Shown one piece after another: positions 11,201 through 18,145 of a DNA stretch of 64,000 bases; positions within the stretch are counted from its first letter, which is position 1, and each line of letters begins with the position of its first letter. The notes beneath the pieces are model-generated. The model saw only the letters and a list, made by a program, of their open reading frames with translations. It was not told the DNA's origin and ran no database searches. The DNA is taken from positions 642,597 to 706,596 of the forward strand of contig OZ025848.1 of NCBI GenBank assembly GCA_964019425.1, written 5' to 3'. The position numbers were made by a program, and so were the translations under genes. This stretch comes from Flectonema sp. DT1601 (Eukaryota; Euglenozoa; Diplonemea; Diplonemida; Diplonemidae).

Positions 11201-12779
11201 TCAACAAACCTGGTACGGAGTAACTCATTCAGCATCAGATGTAAAAGAATTAGTTCCTGAGTTTTATTACCAACCAGAAATGTTAATTAACAACAACAGT
11301 GTTATGTTTGGAACTCGTCAAGATGGAAGGGAATTAGGTGACGTTGAACTCCCACCATGGGCTACCACTCCTCAAGATTTTATAAAACAAAACAGAGAAG
11401 CATTGGAATCAGAGTATGTTTCGTTACACTTAAACGAGTGGATTGATTTGATATTTGGACATAAACAGCAAGGATCAGCAGCACATGAATATGTAAACAG
11501 TTATCACCCTTATTCGTATGAACAGTCTCTGCGAGACTTGGAATTTAATAAACAAGATGAAGTCTTTCAGAGATCCATGATAAGTCACATTGATAACTTC
11601 GGACAAACAGCTGTTCAATTATTTAAGAAAAGACATCCAGCAAGACAATCAATAACACAACTATTTAATCCTTTGAGATCAATGCCGTCATCGTTAATAG
11701 CACAGTCTGCTATTCATAGAGTTGTTCCTGGAAAAGCGATTGTAAATATTTATTTAACATCTGGTGAACGGTTTATTGCTATTGGAAGTAACGGTGTTGT
11801 TTCGATTCATACTTTCAAAACAAACGCACCTGCGACTGTTGCAGAAGTACAAGTCCCATCTCCGATTAGTGATTCTGTTGACTTAGATGGGACACTCCCG
11901 GTTGGAGCTCTTCCTGCTCCGAAAATAGGACGAAAAATATTTCATTTTGAAGGAGCATCGAATGTCCAATCTAGAGCAATACAGGCAGGTATGAAGAAGT
12001 GTCCTGTCACAACTGGTAGTTACATCTTTACTTCAATCGACTTTAGAGAACTTTTATTCGCTTCTGGTCTTTGGAATAACACGGCAACGATATCTGAACT
12101 AGTCGCTGCTAATACCAATCCGGTAGTTCTCCAACCTCTGTTTGGTCATTATGGTGTTATAACTTGTTTAGCTTTAGCTGAAGATAATAGTCATTTAGTA
12201 ACAGGTAGTGTGGATACAACTCTTTTTCTTTGGAGTTTGAAATTAAAAGGATCGTCATTTCCTCTGGCTGTTCAGAAAGCGACACTCAGCGGTCACGAAG
12301 ATGCTGTCACTTGTGTTGCGATCAGCGTTGAAAATGATTTAATCGCTTCTGGTTCAGCTGACGGTACAGCTATTCTTTACAACGTCTCTGAAGGTGTCTA
12401 TGAGAGAACGTTACCACATCCATCGTTACTTAGAATTGATTTGATAGAAATAAGTTCTTGTGGATCCATAATATTCTACAGCAAGACTGATCAACATTTA
12501 TTTTTATATTCGTGTAACGGTAAGCTACTTGAGATGACTGATACTAGTTCTTGTTTAAACTGTATGACCATCACACGTGATTCTAAATATCTTATATCAG
12601 GTGGCTATGGAAGACTACAGACACCAGTTTTACACTTACGAGATGCATACGACTTGTCGTTATTACACAAGTTTGATAGCCCTCCGACACCAGTTCGTAG
12701 TATCGCAATTCATAAAGATTATCAAGTCCTTGCTGCTGGACTTGAGGATGGGTCTGTTATATTCTATGCTGTTCAATAA
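2220..12779 (+). CDS. Giant BEACH-WD40 protein (neurobeachin/LvsA-like)
   Basis: An uninterrupted 10.5-kb frame of 3,519 residues. Domains in order: a long helical, armadillo-like N-terminal half; a concanavalin-A-like lectin domain at about 1425-1615 (SMWIRIESFHPP strand, later YVNGVEKW); a PH-BEACH domain from about 2715 (GWSGTLQITGNPSRSLFV); the BEACH domain at about 2860-3140 with the hallmark NFEYLMGLNNIASRTYND, YPVMPWVIADY and PFHFGSHYSNSG segments; and WD40 repeats to the end (VTGSVDTTLFLW, SGHEDAVTCVAIS, IASGSADGTAILYN). The order ConA, PH, BEACH, WD40 and the length match the NBEA/LRBA/NBEAL/LvsA class. No FYVE domain follows, which argues against a WDFY3 type. The family organises membrane traffic, lysosome or contractile-vacuole function and, in Dictyostelium LvsA, cytokinesis. 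Absence of introns over 10.5 kb is notable because neighbours do have them. Confidence 0.95.
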   Translation: MLRGLLSSTLRRDKGNKKNAIQEPDPEEVERERDLLWMNSCEKGRILKELWEHIPNTKGGSALSPTVQKFESTASTSPKQMPSLDWDADNDAEEAFRSQFLTTYEEWSPTTGDDVIPSLFLSHFCSSLHSLVDALAKVDTSMPRGRAPYQYLAVSKTLSCLMVAVRGPLNIRFIIEKGFLLDISKLIEAIVTGLWPLTLPLACLKDSVRCSEEMAKKNETKAGASQDLVRLRDKLSQIQLRISVLSQAMKLVYGCVVEQAQPSPRNTLDGVTSLRIPLTELETSAACVNGQPSIVKVLSWSIVMLNTYVLHAVTNSDLKENDDDPQEEDNSEPKPTSSSEDNSEPKPTSSSEDNSSDILFEIINMMLSIIASTSLGTNSTSLLDSGIPSAICSCLKWPTESIFRHIETDQPISEDCHHDVLKTDYVMFQFPRLHNRRRDQFSEIHQHAIRIATQLLEKNPICIKQFIDLTTGSEANLLDVVSESMVWHVFCYTSKSDDKVVSEHLSEILQVQLVEPNDEFLVDFFNAEIEKSKDGFHGIQHHHNIGDPNLLSQLSGIVAASINSAPLFDYVVENGHRNLGQLFELVTDLSKTANSIRSLAYADALSKIAQDTKQSPPPSDLWTHANLIELISLNVFAPLFLNSSKGPLIQRAQPPPANLIVALNHQRDKYHLQLYCLSCLLQFVKAQEEQDSLRTKRDVVVGKVTGTGIAGYRINGINGQVISVYDVMVQLGVHRILLESEIFYQSSFDTMRGKTVRDPLRYRWQVPSSDEPDGKCFRMLIKQISRLVLSKIATHKSRDIRADVMAVSDMLKQCRYQSNIIIEMGLLLLLVSRQREATTGRLRIASISENDPQVTSCLLSVLAQTFEAQHEIVTGLKNPPAPLSTIPRVLSSLDIQSVDDDDKSVPVGRSVSLDIIGKPACPVPPSALRRRSSKSFCVSDSPQLGVNTVMSSPRTPVSPLKKLFSSPGFGSLDRKVKRGVSSIVLVSSPSTLSPQPTKVSPALSLVSMQSDVTTPAPIPSSVTVDDLPYYMVARNIILNVIETLLELPSVQVMMLSSSYQNYTTLLSCLNDSTLREFGKKQISFLLKQAGEGSDTETLSKILKPPLSRLLMGLTSSTSTVIIISLELIQEVISSLEAEERQQLTTLRIPASSKLPEAGKRRRVIQNMNNDAYVKLTSALHCTKIEDITIKITEENDDSEVCITSHKLATTVVDTIGWLLRGNARAKEQFKIEIGWNTLGDAILQCVNNDPSQQLFDHLFSVLLDVSGDSDGDIDKHHCIKNEDLLVVILKLCFHKSFSSNTSLVLSLMKRVKTILSSSLHNLEKASRVGVLEILVDMLVKWDNRDIRSQIVECYHRVGRHSLTVRQLKPLFAILREQTGPRRTFLLPWVIRILRNLGATQSVESKREERKRVDDGQPGEPLSRGPSAFFDFSGDINSGLKLPDAANYPSTTGYSISMWIRIESFHPPSLHTSLDYTPVLYSLHSESSERDVNSFGAHFVEGRLRLSVRSSGESDSIADVDTCQFETKRWYHILLSHSCGKRIIGKSEARLYVNGVEKWKGPLRYPKPQQQHPYIVTLATDVRGLRQETLLTSLYGQISCVYLIDGLVTSSVVSAIYGLGPDYQSNFAPADREKVVSVLGSESIKALFHEFLSSKIYMLFNPLASQDGMLINIATLNQMDEIHESSTNKDSLAVVLKGSQLCITQSLHQVLESLGGLSVLFPLLALLGEYRHSLFSDENRADSKKDIQLSTDIVPYLISNLLSLLHDLLKLHPLFVIEVQNQRLIHILNMLLRPVGPLLDKSNVERIKILLHKVWNEDTWRDTVMYLLVDMSIWVQSAYSVQMDLFATLYKIVSSDPKLVKNSIGLMYFLDQMTWHLYYETPTVSMEGVRDKDTRERMKGKRGLNCNREIYQVRQEVFRVVQLIMTECPNSDDMQLLNHTLLNPVQDRRQLCDLLDYLLDFWEQKPDSVDQFIKHGGETVLVELVKSDFPPLRQATIRSIGQLLKSKKIREKYEITKPSGLYVIQQGITDKLLDIQTYRAMRDLLLGQIHTPAGGSQAVSESPCRPLPTGSVRRYGIDVPAAINLILRQLSNCSPSDRCVIVQDLITITQGSVENCKLLSTLSISTLLIDVYSDMMSSKDTEGSDLLIIFISQYLYQLLLCLSDGWKHLDILIAASDNYISFDAYEFLVSVFRGIIALLSRDAALGKMGSPGQLVLSNVCYVIVFIEDLLCFYKTVNAAIASSREDETKTETLTAADSSSDQASLIDGNSGLRVSSRSSTPSPQSLQSKVYNEHSELCVVDVTKWFGWDLAYETLQLMFSIGLYKVYEFCKSVDNKDSKFLYKNREMSYFSRQGAIARICTKFIRLCMQHISTTEIDDQKYKLNMNNLLGFTKDIINLDKTSDQNQERFEDIMTTDSKNFQANESKGRTFSLLSMLAEYTQRGHAELKIHSGIDEELLNKVVKTISHIFSERQKVIDYELTGASPRTRINPPPWVTWLRTRTNEPGSLTKFSELFRGVDWQQLNMVMLPVIDKLKKESAEITNPLIHRRRKAWLSEKRLLAGIDQRMSKCIQKLISKASSGTVQMQQQWQWANNMQNTYRDLQRTSEKHWKILVTAVTNERGAWVISQKNSKTSTVKKDKKTFVIRSKQSVGTDLCRIRSKIRKDPKGTDHAGTAANTKGGKIKETDAVKITQHDEVEDDDIVLVDATDLGGEEPPLTGMSAIFQCELIVLMQGWSGTLQITGNPSRSLFVMIDEDNQSIVQATNPASDHLIEKPKDDKYSIDSLESLTLRRYRLRWTAIEFLFTDTVSILLNFPKKGDAAQVFKVILNQIKQPRPKSLKTTDFPKNPIQELKKSRLTEKWLRREISNFEYLMGLNNIASRTYNDLTQYPVMPWVIADYSSTVLDLEDENSFRDLSYPMGCIGIDGKKNDDRVEELTAKHDSLEAIGMTPFHFGSHYSNSGFVLFYLIRLEPFTTGGIVLQGGKFDHADRMFDSIQQTWYGVTHSASDVKELVPEFYYQPEMLINNNSVMFGTRQDGRELGDVELPPWATTPQDFIKQNREALESEYVSLHLNEWIDLIFGHKQQGSAAHEYVNSYHPYSYEQSLRDLEFNKQDEVFQRSMISHIDNFGQTAVQLFKKRHPARQSITQLFNPLRSMPSSLIAQSAIHRVVPGKAIVNIYLTSGERFIAIGSNGVVSIHTFKTNAPATVAEVQVPSPISDSVDLDGTLPVGALPAPKIGRKIFHFEGASNVQSRAIQAGMKKCPVTTGSYIFTSIDFRELLFASGLWNNTATISELVAANTNPVVLQPLFGHYGVITCLALAEDNSHLVTGSVDTTLFLWSLKLKGSSFPLAVQKATLSGHEDAVTCVAISVENDLIASGSADGTAILYNVSEGVYERTLPHPSLLRIDLIEISSCGSIIFYSKTDQHLFLYSCNGKLLEMTDTSSCLNCMTITRDSKYLISGGYGRLQTPVLHLRDAYDLSLLHKFDSPPTPVRSIAIHKDYQVLAAGLEDGSVIFYAVQ
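3201..3287 (+). repeat. 36-bp in-frame tandem repeat in the BEACH gene
   Basis: A 36-base unit starting GAAGATAACAGCG is present twice without a mismatch, with a partial third copy. It encodes EDNSEPKPTSSS twice in an acidic, serine-rich linker at about residues 328-355. The identical copies point to a recent duplication, and the length is probably polymorphic. Confidence 0.9.
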
Positions 12780-13398
12780 ATCATTTCCAGGAATGGTGTG
12801 TATGTATTGCCTTACTGATGTATTATTGTAAAGAAACACAAAAGGGAAAAAAGAAATAAAAAAAAAAAAAAAAAAAAAAAAACAGGATGGAACGGACCAT
12901 GGTCTTTTTTTGTATATTAATTGAGAAGGTTATGGCACCACTTGTACTATTTCTTACAGGCAAAAAAAAAAAAAAAAAAAAAAAGCCATACCCGCCTGTT
13001 GTTGTTTTATTAGCAGCAGAATTCATGTTTCACACAATTTTATGAAAATACTTTTAGTTTACTTTTTGGATGATACGAAATTTTGGTTATCGGAATTGTT
13101 GTGGTGTCTGACCCTTGCATCAAGTAGATGGATGTGATAAAAAGACAACAAATCAATATCGAAAATAACAACTCACAAAATATTTAAAAAAAAAAAAAAC
13201 GATAATTACATACTTAAGAAACTGATAAACGAGTTTTCTTTTTTTTTTTTTTTTTTTTTTTTTTTTGAAACTAACTATTTGCGTGGCAATCACTAAGCAG
13301 AGAGTGAGACCTGTCTTTAACAAGAAGTTAAAATTAATAATTATTATCATTTTTTTTAACCTTCCCCCAACCAGACTTGTATTATTTCTAAAGTCAAA
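12780..13398. other. Intergenic spacer with long A and T runs
   Basis: Holds A runs at about 12858-12882, 12963-12984 and 13185-13199 and a T run at about 13239-13266. The first lies about 80 bases after the BEACH stop and may include its polyadenylation region. No coding potential is visible. Confidence 0.6.
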
Positions 13399-14631
13399 AT
13401 GATTGCTTTATTGTTTGTGATGGTGTCACTCGCACTCACTTCTAATGTGATTGCGTTTAACGGTTCTCTTCTGATACTGTCAGCTCCAAGAAAAGAAGTT
13501 CATGAAAATTCTGTGTTTGAAGCGATCGTTGATTTTCAGATTCAGTTTGCGAAGAATATTAAAAAGGGAAATGACAGTGTGTTGATTCTCACCGATGGAG
13601 ACTCTCACTCGCTGTATGAGGAGGAGTTAAGCCATGACATCTTAATAAAAAACATGGAACAGGATAGCATTTGGATGAGAGACTTCACTACAGTAGACTC
13701 CAACAACCCAATTCAATTCAAATACTCTTCCCCAAAAACTAATGAAACAGATCCCGACTCTCAAGAAACATTTAATAAAAAGATTCTAAACAACATTCGT
13801 CCATCAAAGTCATGGAAACTTCACAAAAGTAACCTGATCCTTGACGGAGGTAACTTCGTTGATAATAATGAAAAGAGGGTAATCGTTTCTAATAAAGTAT
13901 TAGAAAGCGCTGGTCTCAATCCACAAAATCAAACTTCTCGTCGGTTAATGAAAGATAAAATTAAGAACCTCACGAACTTTACTGAAGTTGCTATCATTCC
14001 GTATGATACTGACTTCGAGTCCAGTGATAGAATTGTAATGTGGATAAATAATAACACGATTGTGGTTAATAACATCAAAGAAAAACCTGAGCTTCGAACA
14101 GCTGTTTTGAATGAGTTGAAGACCAGCTTCCCAAATGTAACAATTATCGAAGTGCCTGATGAATACGCAGAAACTTCATCAGTCGGAATTAATATCAACA
14201 GCGTGGTGACTGATCAGTTTATTTATGTTCCGGTCTTTGGTAACTCAACTGATGATAATTTTATTTCGATATTATCGAAACATACCAACAAAACAATAGT
14301 TCCAATAGATGCCACAGACATCACTCGTGTTGGAGGAAGTTGTCGTTCTCTGACGTGGCAGACTTCTGGAAAATTCGCTGAAAGTGTTCTACAATTCTTA
14401 AATCCTGGAAAAGGATCGAAGAGCACAAAAAATGAATTCGAAAAAATAGTAATAATTGTTTCCGCTGCGGGTTCTCTGATGGCTGCTGTTGGTGTCTTTG
14501 GAATTTGCCTTTCAATAAAGAAGAGACGTGCTCGTAATTACTTACCAATCGAAACCCCTGACACTGCTTTTGTTCCTGTACGTGGACCAGGTGATGCCCC
14601 TGACGGTGCTCCAGTAAAAACTTTTTACTAA
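13399..14631 (+). CDS. Secreted, membrane-anchored agmatine/peptidyl-arginine deiminase-like protein
   Basis: 410 residues with a clear signal peptide (1-20), an ectodomain of about 320 residues, a membrane segment at about 347-371, a basic stop-transfer stretch (KKRRAR) and a short tail. Family motifs of the PAD_porph/agmatine deiminase fold are visible: DSIWMRDF near residue 94, LILDGGNF near 150, and a GGSCRSLTWQ segment whose Cys315 sits where the nucleophile Cys is expected. About ten N-x-S/T sequons lie in the ectodomain, supporting passage through the ER. The usual GHVD catalytic His region seems to be replaced by ESSD near 210, so activity is doubtful. Family enzymes remove the imino group of agmatine or arginine and are normally soluble, so a single-pass surface form is unusual. 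The ATG at 13399 follows GTCAAA. Confidence 0.8.
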   Translation: MIALLFVMVSLALTSNVIAFNGSLLILSAPRKEVHENSVFEAIVDFQIQFAKNIKKGNDSVLILTDGDSHSLYEEELSHDILIKNMEQDSIWMRDFTTVDSNNPIQFKYSSPKTNETDPDSQETFNKKILNNIRPSKSWKLHKSNLILDGGNFVDNNEKRVIVSNKVLESAGLNPQNQTSRRLMKDKIKNLTNFTEVAIIPYDTDFESSDRIVMWINNNTIVVNNIKEKPELRTAVLNELKTSFPNVTIIEVPDEYAETSSVGININSVVTDQFIYVPVFGNSTDDNFISILSKHTNKTIVPIDATDITRVGGSCRSLTWQTSGKFAESVLQFLNPGKGSKSTKNEFEKIVIIVSAAGSLMAAVGVFGICLSIKKRRARNYLPIETPDTAFVPVRGPGDAPDGAPVKTFY

Positions 14632-16035
14632 TTAAGTTGTCGTCAACAACAAGTTGAAGGCATTAATTTGTTCCCCTCCCCAGAAATATACCTGTACACT
14701 GATAAGTTAGAGTCTTTATTTACGTCTGTAGCGTCTTTCAAACGCTAATACGATGGATGTATTTATGACTAGCTATTACTTCTGATTAAATGTTTCTTTT
14801 TCAGTCAAAGTAGCTTTTATATTAATTATTTTGTATTAATAAAACTAAAGTTGTTTTTACTGTTTTTTTTACAAATTGTCAAACTTTCATCCCCCCCCGT
14901 CTTTAACTGCCGACGGGTATGTTGATATCACATAAAAAGATTCAAGGAGGACCCTTCTTGGTCAATCATGTGGGTACTTTTAAAATAACACTTTAATGTG
15001 TTATTCTAATCTTTGAATATGAAACCTTTCTCCGAGTGAAACAGTGATGGCTATTGGTAGCAGTTCTTGTTTATTATTAATAGGGCCAATTAGTCATGTA
15101 GTCTCGGTTCTATTGGCTTTTTTTTAAATTTTTTTTTTTTTTTTATTCCTTCTTTGCATTTTTGATTAATTCTCAGAAACAGCAAAACAAGTGCTATTAA
15201 TTTACGATGACCTCAACAAGTTTTTTTTTTGAGTCACAAAAACTCTTCCGTCGTTCTTACATGACGGAGGTTGTCTTCCTCTCTTTTTTTTTCTTGTTTG
15301 TTTTTTTACATGTGTGTGTTTCTTCTTCTTTGCCGACTGTGTTAGGTCGTGTTTGGAAAAAAAGTGTCTTATTATTGTTTTTTTTCTTGAAAAACTTCTT
15401 GTAAACGAATGTTGGCGCCACACGTAACTATTTCTGGCTCTCACAGTCTGACAGGATTGCGTGCCGCAAACATTTTTTTTTCAATCCTTTCGCTCAATAC
15501 AAATATTAACCCTAACTTGCTAAGCTACTCGTAATAATTATATCTACTTCTGACAATGTATTGGTGAACCGTTCTGTTGGAGAAATTGTTTTTATATTAA
15601 TAAGCCTTGTTTGTATTGGATGTCAATACTTCGATGGACTTTTTAAAATTAAAGTTAAACTTGAATTGAGAAAACTTCCTGTTTTTGTGTTGTTTTCTTA
15701 TGTATTCTCCCCCCCAATTACTATAGTTTTTTTTTATTATTATTATTCCCTCTCGTATACCCAAGAGTAGTTTTTTTTATTTTATTTTTTTAAACTGGTC
15801 TGTTTTTGCAAATAAAACACGTGTTCGAATAACTAGCTCTTCCTCTTCTTGGGTTTTTTTTTTTTCTTTTTTTTCTTTCTTATTTCATTTTTTTTTTCTC
15901 CCCCCGTTTTCATTTTTGACGCGTTACTGCCGATTATCTCTCGGTTGGAATATACTCTCAACGATCAGTCAGGTGTGAATGTACTTAACCTCGATAATTA
16001 CTTCTTATAATTTAAAGATAACAAACAAAACCAAC
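14632..16035. other. Intergenic region rich in T runs
   Basis: About 1.4 kb with many T8-T14 runs and short C runs (14891 region, 15900 region). I find no credible reading frame; the ones present are T-run translations. The last 60 bases before 16036 are AT-rich and probably hold the leader of the next gene. Confidence 0.6.
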
Positions 16036-16716
16036 ATGTCATTCGAACTAGGGCAGAGTCTCCAACAGTTCGTGTCCGATATTGGAAAGGAACAAGCTGC
16101 TGGTAGAAATGTGAGACAAACGACAGGCAGGAGAAAGGGAGAAGGTATTTATGGAGAAATACAACAAGAAGGAAACAGCAGGTGTGGTAGTGGAGCTGGT
16201 CTTGTTCATGCGAGACCATTACCAAAACCAAAAGGTGTCATCTACGACGATGGAATTCAAGCAGCTGGTTGCACCTCTCCGTTGTATTTCGGAGAGCGTG
16301 CGCAAACTCATCGACTTGTTGCGTCAGAACATTCCAAACATATTCCTTCTTCTTATTCAATAGATTACAAACCACGTCAACAAGAACCAATTGAAGAACC
16401 GTTCTTTCCTGCTGATGACATTACTGGTCTGCACCGCTCTCACAGAACGATGATGTACGAAATGAAACATCACAGCACTCCAATTACGTCAACATGTCCG
16501 CCAAGAGGAGATGATGAAAGTGATTTCTTTGATATGTCACCTGGAGGTGGTGGATTTGAGTCGACTCCGATAACAAAAACAAATCCAAAGCCTGCTGTTC
16601 GTATGACTCGATCAACAGATCCATCGCTACCACACGGAGGACCAATAAAACGATGCGCTAACAACCATCTCCCACTTTACAGTGATACTTCTGTTAGGTC
16701 TGGTTGGAGAATCTAA
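16036..16716 (+). CDS. Uncharacterised hydrophilic protein
   Basis: 226 residues from the ATG at 16036. I prefer this start because it sits in CCAAC-ATG, as do other genes here, whereas the in-frame ATG at 15979 gives a less protein-like extension. The protein is hydrophilic with no membrane segment, rich in Gly, Pro, Arg and Ser, and includes a poly-Gly patch (PGGGGF). It has no zinc or enzyme motif that I recognise. The low-complexity, Arg/Pro-rich make-up would fit a cytoskeletal or ciliary structural protein, but this is a guess. Confidence 0.75.
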   Translation: MSFELGQSLQQFVSDIGKEQAAGRNVRQTTGRRKGEGIYGEIQQEGNSRCGSGAGLVHARPLPKPKGVIYDDGIQAAGCTSPLYFGERAQTHRLVASEHSKHIPSSYSIDYKPRQQEPIEEPFFPADDITGLHRSHRTMMYEMKHHSTPITSTCPPRGDDESDFFDMSPGGGGFESTPITKTNPKPAVRMTRSTDPSLPHGGPIKRCANNHLPLYSDTSVRSGWRI

Positions 16717-17008
16717 TCACTGTACTTACTATGAGATTATTTTATTATTTTAGATTGGTTTTGTTTCCCCCTTCCCCTTCCCTTTTCATCATTAGTCATT
16801 TCTTTTTGTATTGTATTTCATATTTTGACTAAATCCCCAAAGTGATTTTGTTAGAACCCTCAGCTCTGCTGAAGTCAACAATTTTCCAATCCGACAGGTG
16901 CTCTTCCTGTAGTTGTATTTATAGTCGTAAAGTAGAGTGATTGATTAGTTGGTGAAGTTCTTTTTTTTTAAAAATTAATTTTCAAAATTAGAAAACAACA
17001 ACACAACA

Positions 17009-17776
17009 ATGAGTAATAAACGATCCTACACGATCATGCAGTCAGTAGATGACACCAGTCAGAGTATAAACTATTACTGTCTTAGATGTGAAGGTGTAGT
17101 ATTGGTAACAACAAAACAAATTACAGATTCAGAACGACGAATGTCTGATGGAGCCTACTGCGTCAACGATGACTTAATCCAATCTAAACAAATAGAACGA
17201 GGAGCCATCACAAAAATATTACGAACAGGAAGAGGAGCAGAAACACAACATCGACTGAAATGTGAACATTGCAAGGTAGTAATAGGTTACAAAGAAGTAG
17301 ATCTCGATGACTTTGGAGGTAACGGATTATTTTATTTATTCCCTGGAATAGTATCAGCAAACCCAACAATGACACTCGAGAGTGTCACTGCAACTGAATT
17401 ACATGTTCCTACTTCAATAGCAGAGGGTAAATATGAAGATAAAGATGTCATTCTATTAACCCTCAAGATCTGTTATGGATCTCATACTAAGATTCAGATT
17501 TGTGACATAACGGATTCATCGGTTACTCTTCAACTCCGATCTCGTTTTAAAAATAATGAAATTGAATCAAATTCGATTATTGTAAAGTTCTTTCAACGAC
17601 TTCTCTCAAATGAAAAAGGAGACAATCAACTCCTTCCAAAGAACATCGAATCAGAATCCAATCGAACCTTAGCTATCTCAAAGGTTAGTTGCGGATATAT
17701 TTATCAAACATTACTAAAAGTAATGATAGGATCTGAGTATATATACCCTGGGTGGGATGGTAGTAAGCCACAGTAA
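17009..17776 (+). CDS. STEEP1-like zinc protein fused to a DUF167 domain
   Basis: 255 residues as a single exon. The N-terminal half has the STEEP1/CXorf56 signature: YYCLRC near residue 27 and LKCEHC near 84, two C-x2-C pairs likely to bind zinc, followed by LFYLFPGIVS. The C-terminal half (about 140-250) has the beta-alpha-beta pattern of DUF167/YggU proteins. I recall the same two-domain arrangement in plant homologues, whereas animal STEEP1 lacks the second domain. Human STEEP1 helps STING leave the ER; function in protists is unknown. The stop codon TAA is part of a perfect donor GTAAGT at 17773. An acceptor CCCAACAG ends at 17898. Splicing would replace the last residue with His-Glu-Ser and a new stop at 17906. 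Confidence 0.85.
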   Translation: MSNKRSYTIMQSVDDTSQSINYYCLRCEGVVLVTTKQITDSERRMSDGAYCVNDDLIQSKQIERGAITKILRTGRGAETQHRLKCEHCKVVIGYKEVDLDDFGGNGLFYLFPGIVSANPTMTLESVTATELHVPTSIAEGKYEDKDVILLTLKICYGSHTKIQICDITDSSVTLQLRSRFKNNEIESNSIIVKFFQRLLSNEKGDNQLLPKNIESESNRTLAISKVSCGYIYQTLLKVMIGSEYIYPGWDGSKPQ

Positions 17777-17898
17777 GTACTTTACTACTTTACTTCATAA
17801 TAATAATATTCTGATGTGTGTTAGAACACATCACTTAGTCGGTCAGATATTTTTTTAACATTTTATAAAAAAATAAGATTATTTTCAAATCCCAACAG
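17773..17898 (+). other. Possible intron overlapping the STEEP1-like stop codon
   Basis: A candidate 126-base GT-AG intron: GTAAGT donor, pyrimidine-poor but AT-rich body, CAACAG acceptor. The reading phase joins cleanly and gives a stop nine bases into the next exon. It contains a perfect 8-bp hairpin (17812-17833). Alternatively this is plain 3' UTR. Confidence 0.4.
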
Positions 17899-18111
17899 CG
17901 AATCATAACACAGAAAAAGGATCGTAGCAGAATTTTTCTTTTTTTCGTGTGAATATGTGAAAAAAAAACCCGCAAACCTTTTTTTTTCATTGATTATATT
18001 CCCATTCCTTTACAGCAGCATATAGTCACATTACTACGCGCGTAACTTCACCCAACGAAACCCCCAGGCTGCTTTCTGTGATAAAAGAAGAATAGCGAAT
18101 TAAAGAACAGC

Positions 18112-18135
18112 GAAGAAGAAGAAGAAGAAGAAGAA
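18112..18135 (+). repeat. GAA microsatellite in 5' leader
   Basis: About eight GAA units just upstream of the ATG at 18146, in the probable 5' UTR of the PSP1 gene. Confidence 0.85.
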
Positions 18136-18145
18136 CAAACACACA

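Noticed and set aside
15207-15770. Several 65-80-codon frames in the T-rich spacer
   Set aside because: Composition is phenylalanine/leucine from T runs; no start context.
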